Shown piece after piece: positions 8,150-16,265 of a stretch of 36,089 bases of DNA. The DNA lies in the NCBI RefSeq assembly GCF_900765565.1, contig NZ_CAAFRZ010000102.1, forward strand, positions 1-36,089, given 5' to 3'. Made by a program: the position numbers and the translations under genes. The first letter of the stretch is position 1. Each line of letters opens with the position of its first letter. The notes under the pieces were generated by a model, which was given only the letters and a program-made list of their open reading frames with translations, had not been told where the DNA came from and did not search any database. The DNA is from an uncultured Dialister sp. (lineage in GTDB: Bacteria; Bacillota; Negativicutes; Veillonellales; Dialisteraceae).

Positions 8150-9382
8150 TCACCGTCTACTTCCTTTTCCACAGGATACACAGAGAGCAGACAGACTCCA
8201 GAAGCAGAAAGAAACGGACCGGCTGAAGAGCACATGATCTCCCATTCCTATCACCGCCAGGGCCATGACCATGAGAACCCCGCCAAGGCCCATGGACCGG
8301 TCGAAACTGTCCTGGCCATGCTTGTAAATCCCCCATGACAGCACCGCCTGGGCGAAGAAGGCAGCCAGAAATGCCAGGCCTCCGGGTATCCCCACTTCCG
8401 CCAGCATATTCAGGTACATGTTGTGGGCATGGAATATGAGCACTCCCTCGTCCTGGATGAAAAAATTATAATCCGGATAGGCAAGGAAATAGGTCCCCCA
8501 ACCGATTCCCAGAAGCGGATGTTCCTCAATCATGGCCATCGTGCTTTCCCACAGGGCAAAACGGAGGTCCACCGACGTATCTTCCCCGGAAAACAGGGAA
8601 AGGAAACGCTCTGCAATCTGGCCATGGTATACAGCCAGTATGAGGGGCACCAGAAGAAAGAGCAGGCCAAACCGCTTATCATAGAAAAGGGTCAGCCCCA
8701 GCACAATGGCTGCCAGGCTCACCCAGGCTCCCCGGGAATAGGTCAGGGCAAGGCATAAAAGGAGCACAAGGAGAATCACCGCAAAAGCTGTCTTACGCCG
8801 CTTTTCCTTTTCCCGCAGGAAAAAGGCAGTAAGGATACTGATAATCATCAGAAGATAGGCACCAAAGAGATTCGGATTTTCCAGTGTGGAATACATGCGG
8901 CGCCGAAGGAGGGGAAACCTTTCCGGATCCACCCAGCTCTGGGCTTCCATATCCGCCGCCATACCTGCCGCATTGGCATACTGGAAGAATCCATAGGCTG
9001 CTGTTACCACTGCCCCCGCCAGAAAGGCATAGAGTGCCTTTTCCTTCTCCCTTTCCGAAGAAATGGTGGTATATACCAGAAGATAAAGAAAAGCATACAT
9101 GAAAGGCTGGAACAGCCAGTTCATCAGGGAAAAACCGATGTTTTTCGACACAAATCCCGACAGGAATGCGCACAGAAGAAACAGGGCCCCCGGCTGCCAT
9201 AAGGAAGGCAGCACAAAAGAAACCTCCCCTTCCTTCTTGTAATTGACCAGCCAGCAGATAACAGCCGGCACCAGGGTCACATAGAAAAAGAAAGGATGAA
9301 GAGGCAGCAGAAATAAGGTACCATATATGAGATATAAAATATGCTTTCGGGAACAAATCCGCCCAGTGAAGCTTTTCCCCAT
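8150..9382 (-). CDS. O-antigen ligase / Wzy-family polymerase-like membrane protein
   Basis: A 410-residue polytopic membrane protein with about ten hydrophobic segments. The Wzy_C / WaaL family region is visible: LTYSRGAWVSL in a membrane segment, then a long loop containing LGIGWGTYF and HAHNMYLNMLAEVG, the family's typical His-rich motif. Such proteins join or polymerise undecaprenyl-linked glycans, for example O-antigen onto lipid A-core, at the periplasmic face. The start is the ATG of MGKSFTGRI, with GGAGGG six bases upstream. A promoter fits just before it. No other glycan genes are nearby, which is common for ligases. Ligase and polymerase cannot be told apart from this sequence, and the substrate is unknown. 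Confidence 0.82.
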   Translation of the reverse strand: MGKSFTGRICSRKHILYLIYGTLFLLPLHPFFFYVTLVPAVICWLVNYKKEGEVSFVLPSLWQPGALFLLCAFLSGFVSKNIGFSLMNWLFQPFMYAFLYLLVYTTISSEREKEKALYAFLAGAVVTAAYGFFQYANAAGMAADMEAQSWVDPERFPLLRRRMYSTLENPNLFGAYLLMIISILTAFFLREKEKRRKTAFAVILLVLLLCLALTYSRGAWVSLAAIVLGLTLFYDKRFGLLFLLVPLILAVYHGQIAERFLSLFSGEDTSVDLRFALWESTMAMIEEHPLLGIGWGTYFLAYPDYNFFIQDEGVLIFHAHNMYLNMLAEVGIPGGLAFLAAFFAQAVLSWGIYKHGQDSFDRSMGLGGVLMVMALAVIGMGDHVLFSRSVSFCFWSLSALCVSCGKGSRR

Positions 9383-9422
9383 TTTCACCCTCCGGCATGG
9401 AATCACAGGAATCATCTTTCTT

Positions 9423-9451
9423 ATTATAAAGGACCCCATGACCGGGAGCAA
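9423..9451 (-). promoter_or_regulatory. Promoter for the O-antigen-ligase-like gene
   Basis: On the minus strand, TTGCTC (9451-9446) and TATAAT (9428-9423) are 17 bases apart. The promoter sits about 14 bases from the left tip of palindromic element A. Confidence 0.7.
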
Positions 9452-9464
9452 TGGGAAGAACACA

Positions 9465-9714
9465 AATTGCGGTTTGTCGAGCTGTTGTATCGTGCGCTGA
9501 TGAGGAGCGTCATTCGCACGGAGCTTCTAGCTGCTAGCTTCTGGCTTCTAGGAAAGCTGGCCAGCCTACGGCACGAATGACTGGCGGAAATAGCGGAAAG
9601 AAAGGCGCCGCAGGCGGATCAGCCTTCCTAACAGCTAGCCGCTAGAAGCCAGCAGCCCCGTGTGAGTGACTCTACACGCAAGCATACTAACGGCCAAACC
9701 CAACAGCTCGCAAT
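9465..9714. repeat. Palindromic intergenic element, copy A (MITE-like)
   Basis: About 250 bases with an imperfect two-arm palindrome and shared tips. The left tip is AATTGCGGTTTGTCGAGC followed by TGTT. The right tip is AACAGCTCG followed by CAATA, about eight bases shorter than in the other copies. Both arms contain variants of AGCTTCTAGC and AGGAAAGCTG in opposite orientation. The same element recurs at 23543-23801 and, reversed, at 26655-26913. It has no reading frame of its own and lies between two divergent genes. A non-autonomous mobile element is the likeliest explanation. Confidence 0.8.
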
Positions 9715-9741
9715 ACTGAAATATTCCAATCTGTTTTCTCT

Positions 9742-9762
9742 CCCAATATGGTAAAATATAGA
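9742..9762 (+). promoter_or_regulatory. Possible promoter for the DUF4405-type gene
   Basis: TATGGTAAAAT (about 9747-9757) looks like an extended -10 (TG-n-TAAAAT) placed just after element A and about 30 bases before the coding start. I see no good -35 box. Confidence 0.4.
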
Positions 9763-9789
9763 AAACTGTGAATCTGAAGGAGGCTTATC

Positions 9790-10440
9790 ATGAATAAACG
9801 GATCGTCGTGGATGTGGGCATGCTTCTGTCATTTCTAGTCCTTTTGGACTACCGGTATGTAAGAAATGTGGGCCACGAGGGATTTGCCCTTGTATTCTTT
9901 ATCCTCTTCCTTCTCCATACCTGGTTTAACAGGCAATGGTACCGGTCCCTGCCCCGGGGACGTTGGAACAGGGATCGAAAATTGACTTTTCTGGCAGATA
10001 TCCTGCTCCTCGGTTCCTTCGCAGCGGTCATTGTAACGGGAATACTGATTTCCCATACCCTGCCACACATTTTCGGCTCTGCTCCCCGCCTGGTACACCA
10101 GATTCACCATGTAGCAGGCTATCTCATGGTCCCGGCTATCGGTTTCCATCTCGGCCTTCACTGGAGCGCTATCCTTCCCCGAATGGAACGGGCCATGGGA
10201 TTCTCAAAAATTTCCTTCCTGCCCCTTCTCTATAAATTGCTTCTCGTCCTGCTTGCTGTCGGAGGCATTTATTTTTCCTTCTACTACAGTGTAGGAAGCC
10301 GGATCCTCCTGAAGTCTATCCCCAATGCCCGGAGTATTCCTGTCACCCTGTGGACTTTCACGTTCGGTCACCTGCTCATCATTTCTCTCTATGCGGCTAT
10401 GGCCTACTACGTCCAAAAACTGGTACGGAAAAGAAGATAG
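9790..10440 (+). CDS. DUF4405-type integral membrane protein, possible b-type cytochrome
   Basis: A 216-residue protein with five or so hydrophobic segments (about residues 8-22, 30-45, 68-90, 105-125 and 140-165, plus a C-terminal one). Several His residues sit in or next to membrane segments: HTLPH, HQIHHVAGYL, HLGLHW and GHLLI. That spacing resembles heme-binding cytochrome b-like DUF4405 proteins. A function in membrane electron transfer is inference. GGAGGC lies upstream of the ATG. No partner oxidoreductase is adjacent. A convergent terminator follows, so it is a single-gene unit. Confidence 0.65.
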   Translation: MNKRIVVDVGMLLSFLVLLDYRYVRNVGHEGFALVFFILFLLHTWFNRQWYRSLPRGRWNRDRKLTFLADILLLGSFAAVIVTGILISHTLPHIFGSAPRLVHQIHHVAGYLMVPAIGFHLGLHWSAILPRMERAMGFSKISFLPLLYKLLLVLLAVGGIYFSFYYSVGSRILLKSIPNARSIPVTLWTFTFGHLLIISLYAAMAYYVQKLVRKRR

Positions 10441-10476
10441 GGCTATCTGTATTCTGACACCACTCATATTTACTAT

Positions 10477-10517
10477 AAAAAAACTGTGAAGAATTTTTCA
10501 TTCCTCACAGTTTTTTC
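10477..10517. terminator. Bidirectional intrinsic terminator
   Basis: A 12-base-pair stem of AAAAAACTGTGA (10478-10489) with TCACAGTTTTTT (10505-10516). A-runs and T-runs allow termination in both directions. It separates the DUF4405-type gene (plus) from the AGCS symporter gene (minus). Confidence 0.9.
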
Positions 10518-10535
10518 ATGGATAGAAAAGAGGTC

Positions 10536-12065
10536 TTATTTCTCTTTTCCGTCCCAATAGTCAGTCCGGATACCCAGCACCTTTTCAGAGTCAAAGGATG
10601 CTTCCGTATCTTTGCTGTATTGGGCTGCCGCTTTCTTCACATATTTCAGCCCCAGGTACAGCATAGGCACGTTGCAGTACACCATGATGATATTACCCAG
10701 GTCTGAGAATGCCCAAAGGTTAGACAGATCATAGCCCGCAATGTTGCAGGCGATACCGAATGCTGCCACAAATATGCAGAGGCAGCGGATGAAGTTAATA
10801 AATCCCCTGGAAGAGGAAATGCGGTTGGCTGAAATTTCCGAGAAGGAAACAAAGCCGATGACGCAGGTATAGGCAAAAAGGCAGAAGCAGACAGAAACCA
10901 TAATCTGGATGAGCACCTGCATCATTTCCGGAGACAGGCCATTCACCGATGTCAGGAATTTCGCATAAGTGCCGGCTGCCTTCCATGCCGCCGGATCCAC
11001 TGCCCATTCGTGGGCCATGACGATGATAAAGCCGGTCATGGTGCAGATAACGTGGGTATCAAGGAAGACCCCCAGGGCAGAAATGATTCCCTGTTCACAG
11101 GGATGATGGGCTTCTGCAGAAGCGGCGGCCATGGTAATGGTGCCCTGGCCAGCCTCATTGGACATAAGTCCCCGTTTGACCCCCTGAAGAAGGGCGGTAC
11201 CGAAGAATCCTCCAAAAATAGCTTCCGGTTTGAAAGCCCCCTCGAAGACAGCTTTGAAGAACCAGGGAACGCTCCCCAGATTAGAGATAATAAGGAGGAG
11301 AGCGGTCACAACATAAATAACCGCCATCACCGGCACCAGGATATCAGCCCAGTGGGAGACCCGGCGGATACCGCCGAATGCCATGAATGCCACAAGCACA
11401 ATGACCAGTACCGATACCACATAGGTAAATGTAGACTGCAGCGGGATTTTTACATTTTCCGCCAGTCCCGCAATGGCACCAATAGAGGTAACTACATTGA
11501 ATCCCTGGGCAGGGAGGCACATAAGGGCATAGATAATATAAACCAGGGAAAGAATGGTACCAACCCATACCTTGTTGCCGCATAACTTTCTTGCATAGAA
11601 CGGAAGGCCGCCGACAAAGGTATTACCACGCTTTTCCTTAAAGAGCTGGGCCAGTGTCCCTTCCGTGAATGCCGTGGCCATACCGAAGAAGGCGGATATC
11701 CACATCCAGAAAAGGGCACCCGGACCGCCGGCGGCAATGGCGCCGGTGACGCCGATCATATTACCCGGGCCCACCCGCATGGCCGTACTGAGGAGAAAGG
11801 CTGCCAATGGAGATATCCCGGTCTTAATGCTTCTTTTCGTAGCCAGCGTATGGACTCCCGCCTTGAAAAGCCGTACCTGGACAAAACCAAGTCGGAAAGT
11901 GAAATAGATACCAGAACCCACCAGTACGATAATGGCCAGTGAGAAAGAGCCCAGTACAGGGATATTTTTCCAGAAGCTGAACATTTTGGGGAAATCCCAG
12001 AAGAAGTCAGAAACCGGAGTGACAAAACTCAAGACCGCGTTCAATGCGGCGAATAAGTTTTCCAT
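10536..12065 (-). CDS. Sodium/alanine symporter, AGCS family
   Basis: A 509-residue polytopic transporter of the alanine/glycine:cation symporter family, usual length about 450-540. Family landmarks include RVGPGNMIGVTGAIAAGGPG near residues 95-115 and LMSNEAGQGTITMAAASAEA in the middle. These proteins import alanine, glycine or serine with Na+. The ATG has AAGGA upstream. It follows the NhaC-family gene by 64 bases and is probably the last gene of an aminotransferase-antiporter-symporter unit. It would draw on the Na+ gradient made by the decarboxylase. The exact amino acid is not readable. Confidence 0.92.
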   Translation of the reverse strand: MENLFAALNAVLSFVTPVSDFFWDFPKMFSFWKNIPVLGSFSLAIIVLVGSGIYFTFRLGFVQVRLFKAGVHTLATKRSIKTGISPLAAFLLSTAMRVGPGNMIGVTGAIAAGGPGALFWMWISAFFGMATAFTEGTLAQLFKEKRGNTFVGGLPFYARKLCGNKVWVGTILSLVYIIYALMCLPAQGFNVVTSIGAIAGLAENVKIPLQSTFTYVVSVLVIVLVAFMAFGGIRRVSHWADILVPVMAVIYVVTALLLIISNLGSVPWFFKAVFEGAFKPEAIFGGFFGTALLQGVKRGLMSNEAGQGTITMAAASAEAHHPCEQGIISALGVFLDTHVICTMTGFIIVMAHEWAVDPAAWKAAGTYAKFLTSVNGLSPEMMQVLIQIMVSVCFCLFAYTCVIGFVSFSEISANRISSSRGFINFIRCLCIFVAAFGIACNIAGYDLSNLWAFSDLGNIIMVYCNVPMLYLGLKYVKKAAAQYSKDTEASFDSEKVLGIRTDYWDGKEK

Positions 12066-12129
12066 AGCTCTTTTTCCTTTCTGTTACAACAAATTTTACA
12101 CGGTGAATATGAATAATGGCTTTCAGGTT

Positions 12130-13425
12130 TCAGATCCATCTGTGCCCTGAAGCTTCCATTCCCCAGTGCCACAAAGGAAGAAGCCACAGGTATATGGCCG
12201 CCGGAATGGCAGCAGCCGGTGCTCCTACAGATTCCAATGGCATAGCGCAGGCAATGGACCAGGGAACCAGGGCTGCCATGACCACTACAGAGTCCTCCAT
12301 GGCCAGTGCTATTTCTTCCCTGTCCTCCATAAGCGGTTTTCCCAGTTCCCAGGTCACCATAATGGCCAGAGTCTGGTTGCAGGCTGTAACGGCAGCAGCG
12401 GCTGATACCAGGACCAAAGCCCCAAAGGGTCCCGCCCTCTCCGATAAATCCATTATTTTGTCCCGAATCCGGTCCAGCATGCCGGTTCCCTGGAAAATGC
12501 CAGCAAAGGAAGAAGAAAGGCAGACAATGGCAGCCACTTTTACCATGGATACCAGTCCACCGCCCCCAAGAACGGAGTCCAATTCTCCATGAGCCGGGTG
12601 ATATCCAAACAGGGCCATATGGAAAAGGGATGCCAATGGTACATGCTGGAAACAGACTGCACAGATTCCGGCCAAAAGAATACTGATGGCCATGGTCTTT
12701 TTCACAGCCACATGGAAAAATCCAAGAACCAGAATGGCCACAGCAGGAAGAAGCACCGGAAATCCCAAAAAGAAGTGGGAGGAGAAATCGACGATTTCCC
12801 TCTGCCCACCTACAGCCGTTTCGCCCCTTCCCAGACAGAGATAAAAAAGGATAGAACCTGCCACCGGCACCAGGGCACTTCGAAACATATGACGGATATT
12901 ATGATAGATATCGGTCTTTGTCAGTTCACTCACCAGAAGGGCACTGGTGGACACCGGCGAACATCGATCGCCAAAATAAATGCCGCCCAGCATGGCCCCG
13001 CCTGTCAGGATGTGTGAAGCCCCAAGTCCCTGGGCCATGGTCATGGAAATGACTCCCATGGTGGCGGCGGTGGCAAAGGAACTGCCGAGAAGGAAAGAAA
13101 CTGCGCCATTCATCACGAAAGTCAGCGCCACCACCAAAGATGGTGAAATCCATTCCGCTGCCTGCCCTACGATGGCAGGTATGGTTCCACTGGCTCTCCA
13201 GAATGCGGTAAGTACCCCGATAAACATAAAGGTCATGAGAATATTTCTGGCTGCCATGATTCCATGGATTGTCATCCGAAGTAGAGAAATCGGCGCCATT
13301 CTCCGGCAGAGTCCATAGCCCCAGAAAAGAAGCAGTCCCCCAAAAAGAGCCAAGACCAGGGAGCCTTTGAAAAAAACAGTCCCCAGGAGAAGAAGGCAGA
13401 ACAGGCCCAAAACAAGGATTTCCAA
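12130..13425 (-). CDS. NhaC-family Na+/H+ antiporter
   Basis: A 431-residue membrane protein with ten or more hydrophobic segments. GDRCSPVSTSALLVS near residues 150-165 and LLGSSFATAATMGVI just before it match the ion-translocation core of the NhaC family. Such proteins exchange Na+ for H+, and some members exchange organic acids (for example malate for lactate). The start is uncertain. The ATG at 13425 has a poorly spaced ribosome site, whereas an in-frame TTG two codons upstream (13431) has AAGG at a better distance. It lies between the aminotransferase and AGCS genes on the same strand. Confidence 0.85.
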   Translation of the reverse strand: MEILVLGLFCLLLLGTVFFKGSLVLALFGGLLLFWGYGLCRRMAPISLLRMTIHGIMAARNILMTFMFIGVLTAFWRASGTIPAIVGQAAEWISPSLVVALTFVMNGAVSFLLGSSFATAATMGVISMTMAQGLGASHILTGGAMLGGIYFGDRCSPVSTSALLVSELTKTDIYHNIRHMFRSALVPVAGSILFYLCLGRGETAVGGQREIVDFSSHFFLGFPVLLPAVAILVLGFFHVAVKKTMAISILLAGICAVCFQHVPLASLFHMALFGYHPAHGELDSVLGGGGLVSMVKVAAIVCLSSSFAGIFQGTGMLDRIRDKIMDLSERAGPFGALVLVSAAAAVTACNQTLAIMVTWELGKPLMEDREEIALAMEDSVVVMAALVPWSIACAMPLESVGAPAAAIPAAIYLWLLPLWHWGMEASGHRWI

Positions 13426-13508
13426 GATACCGCCTTCCTCCCTGGGGTTCTTTGCCGGGAATACTGCCGATCATAGACCCGTAATTTCATCCTGCCAGAA
13501 CCGGATTT

Positions 13509-14759
13509 TTACTGTTTGGCTCCGGCTACTTTGATGGCGAGGGCCAGTTTATGGGCAAGGCCTTCCATTTTTGCCTTGGATACGGAGCAGACTGCCAGGC
13601 GGATGCCCTTCTTCAAAGGAACCAGGAATACGTGCTGTTTTTCCAGGTCATCACAGACCGCCTGGGAGTTTGTGACCGGAATGGTAATGAAGAAACCGGA
13701 AATATAGGGAACAAACTTCACTCCCTCTTCCTTTGCTTCCTTCATGAATATGGCGGCCCTTTCCTGAATCAGCCGGAAGTACTGGGCGCGGTCCGCATCC
13801 AGTTCCTTGATTTTTTCCGGATCTTCACAGATGCGGATCATGGCATTCTGGGCCGCACTGTTGCAGTTGGACCAGGTAGCACGGCTGCTGTACTGGTTGA
13901 TATCCACAAATTCCTTAATAACATCCTTATCGGAAGTAATGCCGATCATGGCACCCATGCGCTGGCCATACATGGTAAATCCCTTGGACAGGGTATAGGC
14001 ACAGACCACAAGAATGTTTTTCGGAAGTCCGCCAAAGACTTTGAAGAACTTGCGGCACTCCTGCTTTTCACCGCTGTAGTCAAGATAAGCTACATCGGGA
14101 ACAAGGATCGCATTCTTATCACCACCTTTGGTGGCCTCTTTCAGCACATCCACAGCGGCTTGCCATTCATCCACAGACATGCAGTAGCCCGTAGGGTTAT
14201 TGGCAATACCATTCAGAATGATGACGATATTATCCTGTCTGGAAAGGATATCCGTTACCGCATCCCGGAAAGCGGATGTATTGAAATGTCCATCCTCTGT
14301 CAGGAAGGAAAAGCTTCTGACTTTCCGGTTGTTATCATCAATGAGGCTGTCATAAGCGCCCCAGTGCCAATCCGTAATCAGTACTTCGTCTCCCACTTCC
14401 GAATAGTTGTGGATAACATGATGAAGTACGCCGGTACCGCCGGGAGTGGAGCAGGCATCAATATATCCTTCCGGACGGGATTCACCAAAGCACTGGTCGA
14501 TGCAGTCGTCCAGGAATTTTCGGTATCCCTGGATAGGCGCATAGGCACAGATTTCCTTTGGTGTCAGTTCCTTGAATGCATTTTTGACGACATCCAGTAC
14601 CACCAGATTTCCATCTTCATCCAGAATGGAACCTACGGTACCGTTGATTACCTGGTCATTGCCGATTTTCTCTGCCAGTGCAATAGCCCTGTTATTGGCT
14701 GCGAAAATATTATCTTCTGCACTTTTACCCTTTGCATGGGGTGCTGCCAGACTGAACAT
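13509..14759 (-). CDS. Class I/II PLP-dependent aminotransferase (aspartate/aromatic type)
   Basis: A 416-residue fold-type I aminotransferase. Landmarks in order are CSTPGGTGVLHHV (cofactor phosphate loop), NGIANNPTGYCMS (the Asn of the NPTG motif), VPDVAYLDYSG (Asp and Tyr near the ring), AYTLSKGFTMYGQRMG (the SK Lys that binds PLP) and GIRLAVCSVS (Arg for the substrate carboxylate). The closest familiar group is aspartate/aromatic aminotransferases. The start is MFSLAAPHAKG, with GGGGG eight bases upstream. It heads a unit with an NhaC antiporter and an AGCS symporter, which suggests use of imported amino acids. A terminator in its leader suggests attenuation. The amino-acid substrate is unknown. 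Confidence 0.88.
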   Translation of the reverse strand: MFSLAAPHAKGKSAEDNIFAANNRAIALAEKIGNDQVINGTVGSILDEDGNLVVLDVVKNAFKELTPKEICAYAPIQGYRKFLDDCIDQCFGESRPEGYIDACSTPGGTGVLHHVIHNYSEVGDEVLITDWHWGAYDSLIDDNNRKVRSFSFLTEDGHFNTSAFRDAVTDILSRQDNIVIILNGIANNPTGYCMSVDEWQAAVDVLKEATKGGDKNAILVPDVAYLDYSGEKQECRKFFKVFGGLPKNILVVCAYTLSKGFTMYGQRMGAMIGITSDKDVIKEFVDINQYSSRATWSNCNSAAQNAMIRICEDPEKIKELDADRAQYFRLIQERAAIFMKEAKEEGVKFVPYISGFFITIPVTNSQAVCDDLEKQHVFLVPLKKGIRLAVCSVSKAKMEGLAHKLALAIKVAGAKQ

Positions 14760-14815
14760 AAATAAATCCCCCTTCATGAATTAAAGAAGCCTCTTGGCTC
14801 TTTTGACCGGAAAAT

Positions 14816-14850
14816 ACACAAAAAGCCCGCAGCAAAGCTGTGCTGCAGGC
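14816..14850 (-). terminator. Intrinsic terminator in the aminotransferase leader (candidate attenuator)
   Basis: On the minus strand, GCCTGCAGCA (14850-14841) pairs with TGCTGCGGGC (14834-14825) through ten pairs including one G-U, followed by TTTTTGTG. It lies between a perfect TATAAT at 14891-14886 and the start codon at 14759. The gene upstream has its own terminator at 15001-15041, so this one most likely acts on the aminotransferase transcript. No T-box sequence was recognised. Confidence 0.75.
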
Positions 14851-14885
14851 CCCGTTGCCCATTTTTCCATGAAATTGACGTTTTT

Positions 14886-14914
14886 ATTATAATCCATGAG
14901 AAATAAAAAGGGAA
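14886..14914 (-). promoter_or_regulatory. Probable promoter for the aminotransferase unit
   Basis: TATAAT (14891-14886, minus) has a weak -35, TTCCCT, 17 bases upstream. The start would be near 14879, giving a leader of about 120 bases that contains the terminator at 14816-14850. Confidence 0.55.
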
Positions 14915-15000
14915 GCAGGAAGAATGACCAAGCCATCTCATCTCTTCTCTCCGCCCGCCGATATATTCCGGAAAATCTGCTGATTCTCGTATGCATACAA

Positions 15001-15041
15001 AAAGCCCTGATGAAATGGAGTTGCCATTTCACCAGGGCTTT
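15001..15041 (-). terminator. Intrinsic terminator after the SLH protein gene
   Basis: An 18-pair stem (15001-15018 with 15024-15041, one G-U) with a five-base loop, followed on the minus strand by a T-run. It begins six bases after the stop codon and ends the tig-to-SLH gene cluster. Confidence 0.92.
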
Positions 15042-15047
15042 GTACTA

Positions 15048-15533
15048 TCATTTTACATTCTTTGTCCCCCGGGCCTGTATGGATGTACCATCATCTATAT
15101 GCCACGTCGTATTGACCCGGACCCGACCATCCACGCTGCTGCCATCGCTGTAGCGGATGCGGCCATCGCCGGAAAAATCTATGCCTTTTCTGGGGGAAAG
15201 ATCTTTAGCCTCTTTGTATCCCAGGGATTCCAATTCCCGGGCATAGTCCTTTTTCAATTTCATCAGTGCTTCATGGTCCCTGTCTTTCTCATCATGGTGT
15301 TCCAGCATATTTTTGATCACGCTGGCCAGTTCATACCGGGTAATACCACCGCGGCTGAAAAAATCTTTCGTATAAGAAGGAGCTTTTCCTTCTTCCGTCA
15401 GGGTATACACAGTCCGGTAATCCCAGGACTTCGGACTCACCGGGTCAAAAGAATTCGGCGCATACACGTTATAGGCAAAGCCGGTAATCGATGCCGCTGC
15501 AAAGAGGACTGCAAGAAATGCTGTTTTTTTCAT
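15048..15533 (-). CDS. Short SLH-domain envelope protein, possibly a truncated SLH porin
   Basis: A 161-residue secreted protein. Residues 1-20 form a signal peptide (MKKTAFLAVLFAAASITGFA). An S-layer-homology module follows, with FFSRGGITRYELASVIKNML near residues 55-75. A charged helical stretch (about 77-105) leads to a segment with alternating residues, GRIRYSDGSSVDGRVRVN, that resembles the first beta-hairpin of an outer-membrane barrel. In Negativicutes, SLH porins tether the outer membrane to peptidoglycan and are usually about 400 residues. This one stops just after the barrel would begin, yet has its own terminator. It may be a remnant or a deliberate mini-protein. The start overlaps the engB stop region (TGATATG), implying translational coupling. 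Confidence 0.7.
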   Translation of the reverse strand: MKKTAFLAVLFAAASITGFAYNVYAPNSFDPVSPKSWDYRTVYTLTEEGKAPSYTKDFFSRGGITRYELASVIKNMLEHHDEKDRDHEALMKLKKDYARELESLGYKEAKDLSPRKGIDFSGDGRIRYSDGSSVDGRVRVNTTWHIDDGTSIQARGTKNVK

Positions 15534-15534
15534 A

Positions 15535-16176
15535 TCAGTCACAAATCTTTCCTTCAATGACCCGGAGCAGCTCATTCCGACCGTCTCCGTTTAAAGAGGA
15601 ATAGGCAATAGCCGGACCATCGCCGGGGAAATACTTATCCAGAAGCTTCTTATTCTTTACCAGTTCATTCCGCTTCAGTTTATCCCCCTTCGTCCCGATA
15701 ATCCGGAGGCAGGGAGCAATGCGGCGAAGCCACTCATAGGCCTTCATATCTATAGGCAGGCCCGGATGGCGAATATCGATCAGGAGCCCGATCATCATCA
15801 GGCTCTTTGAGTTTTCCAGGTAGTCACCGATAAAGTCGGACCAGCTGTCCTTATTCTGCTGGCTGGTTTTTGCAAACCCATACCCTGGAAGGTCCACAAG
15901 ATACCAGTCCTGCCGTTCTTCCTTTGCTTCTTCTATCCGCCTTGACTGAATAGCATAATAATTGATGGTCCTCGTCTTTCCCGGCTCCCGGCTCACAAAA
16001 GCCAGTTTCCGCCTTCCGCAGAGAGAATTGATGAGAGAAGACTTTCCTACGTTGGACCGGCCAATAAAGGCTATTTCTTTTTTCCCATCCTTTACATACT
16101 GGCTCCGATTCACGGCAGCGCTGAAGTAAGCGGAAGAAAATATATGAAATTCATCCATTTCTTTAACTTCTGCCAC
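15535..16176 (-). CDS. engB: Ribosome-biogenesis GTPase EngB/YsxC/YihA
   Basis: A 213-residue TRAFAC GTPase needed for assembly of the large ribosomal subunit. Motifs are GRSNVGKSSL (P-loop, about residues 39-48), PGKTRTINYY (switch I Thr), DLPGYGFA (G3) and GTKGDK (G4). Length is normal. The start is GTG, with AAGGAGG seven bases upstream. It lies downstream of lon in the clpX-lon-engB order found in many Firmicutes. A GC-rich hairpin (CCGGGAG with CTCCCGG, 16195-16223) occupies the gap to lon and may be a processing or weak termination site. Confidence 0.95.
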   Translation of the reverse strand: MAEVKEMDEFHIFSSAYFSAAVNRSQYVKDGKKEIAFIGRSNVGKSSLINSLCGRRKLAFVSREPGKTRTINYYAIQSRRIEEAKEERQDWYLVDLPGYGFAKTSQQNKDSWSDFIGDYLENSKSLMMIGLLIDIRHPGLPIDMKAYEWLRRIAPCLRIIGTKGDKLKRNELVKNKKLLDKYFPGDGPAIAYSSLNGDGRNELLRVIEGKICD

Positions 16177-16194
16177 AGGGATACCTCCTTTTAC

Positions 16195-16223
16195 TCCGGG
16201 AGAGGACGCCGCCCCCTCCCGGA
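16195..16223 (-). other. Intercistronic hairpin between lon and engB
   Basis: TCCGGGAG (16195-16202) pairs perfectly with CTCCCGGA (16216-16223) around a 13-base GC-rich loop. No T-run follows on the minus strand. An mRNA-stability or processing role is possible but unproven. Confidence 0.45.
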
Positions 16224-16265
16224 CATACAGCAGCTCAACTTAGACTCCTGCCGCTGGTCCGCTTC

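Noticed and set aside
14781..14870. Leader peptide beginning MEKWATG across the terminator
   Set aside because: No ribosome site precedes it and there is no run of regulatory codons.
14760..14880. T-box leader upstream of the aminotransferase gene
   Set aside because: No T-box sequence was recognised and the leader is too short; only the terminator is supported.
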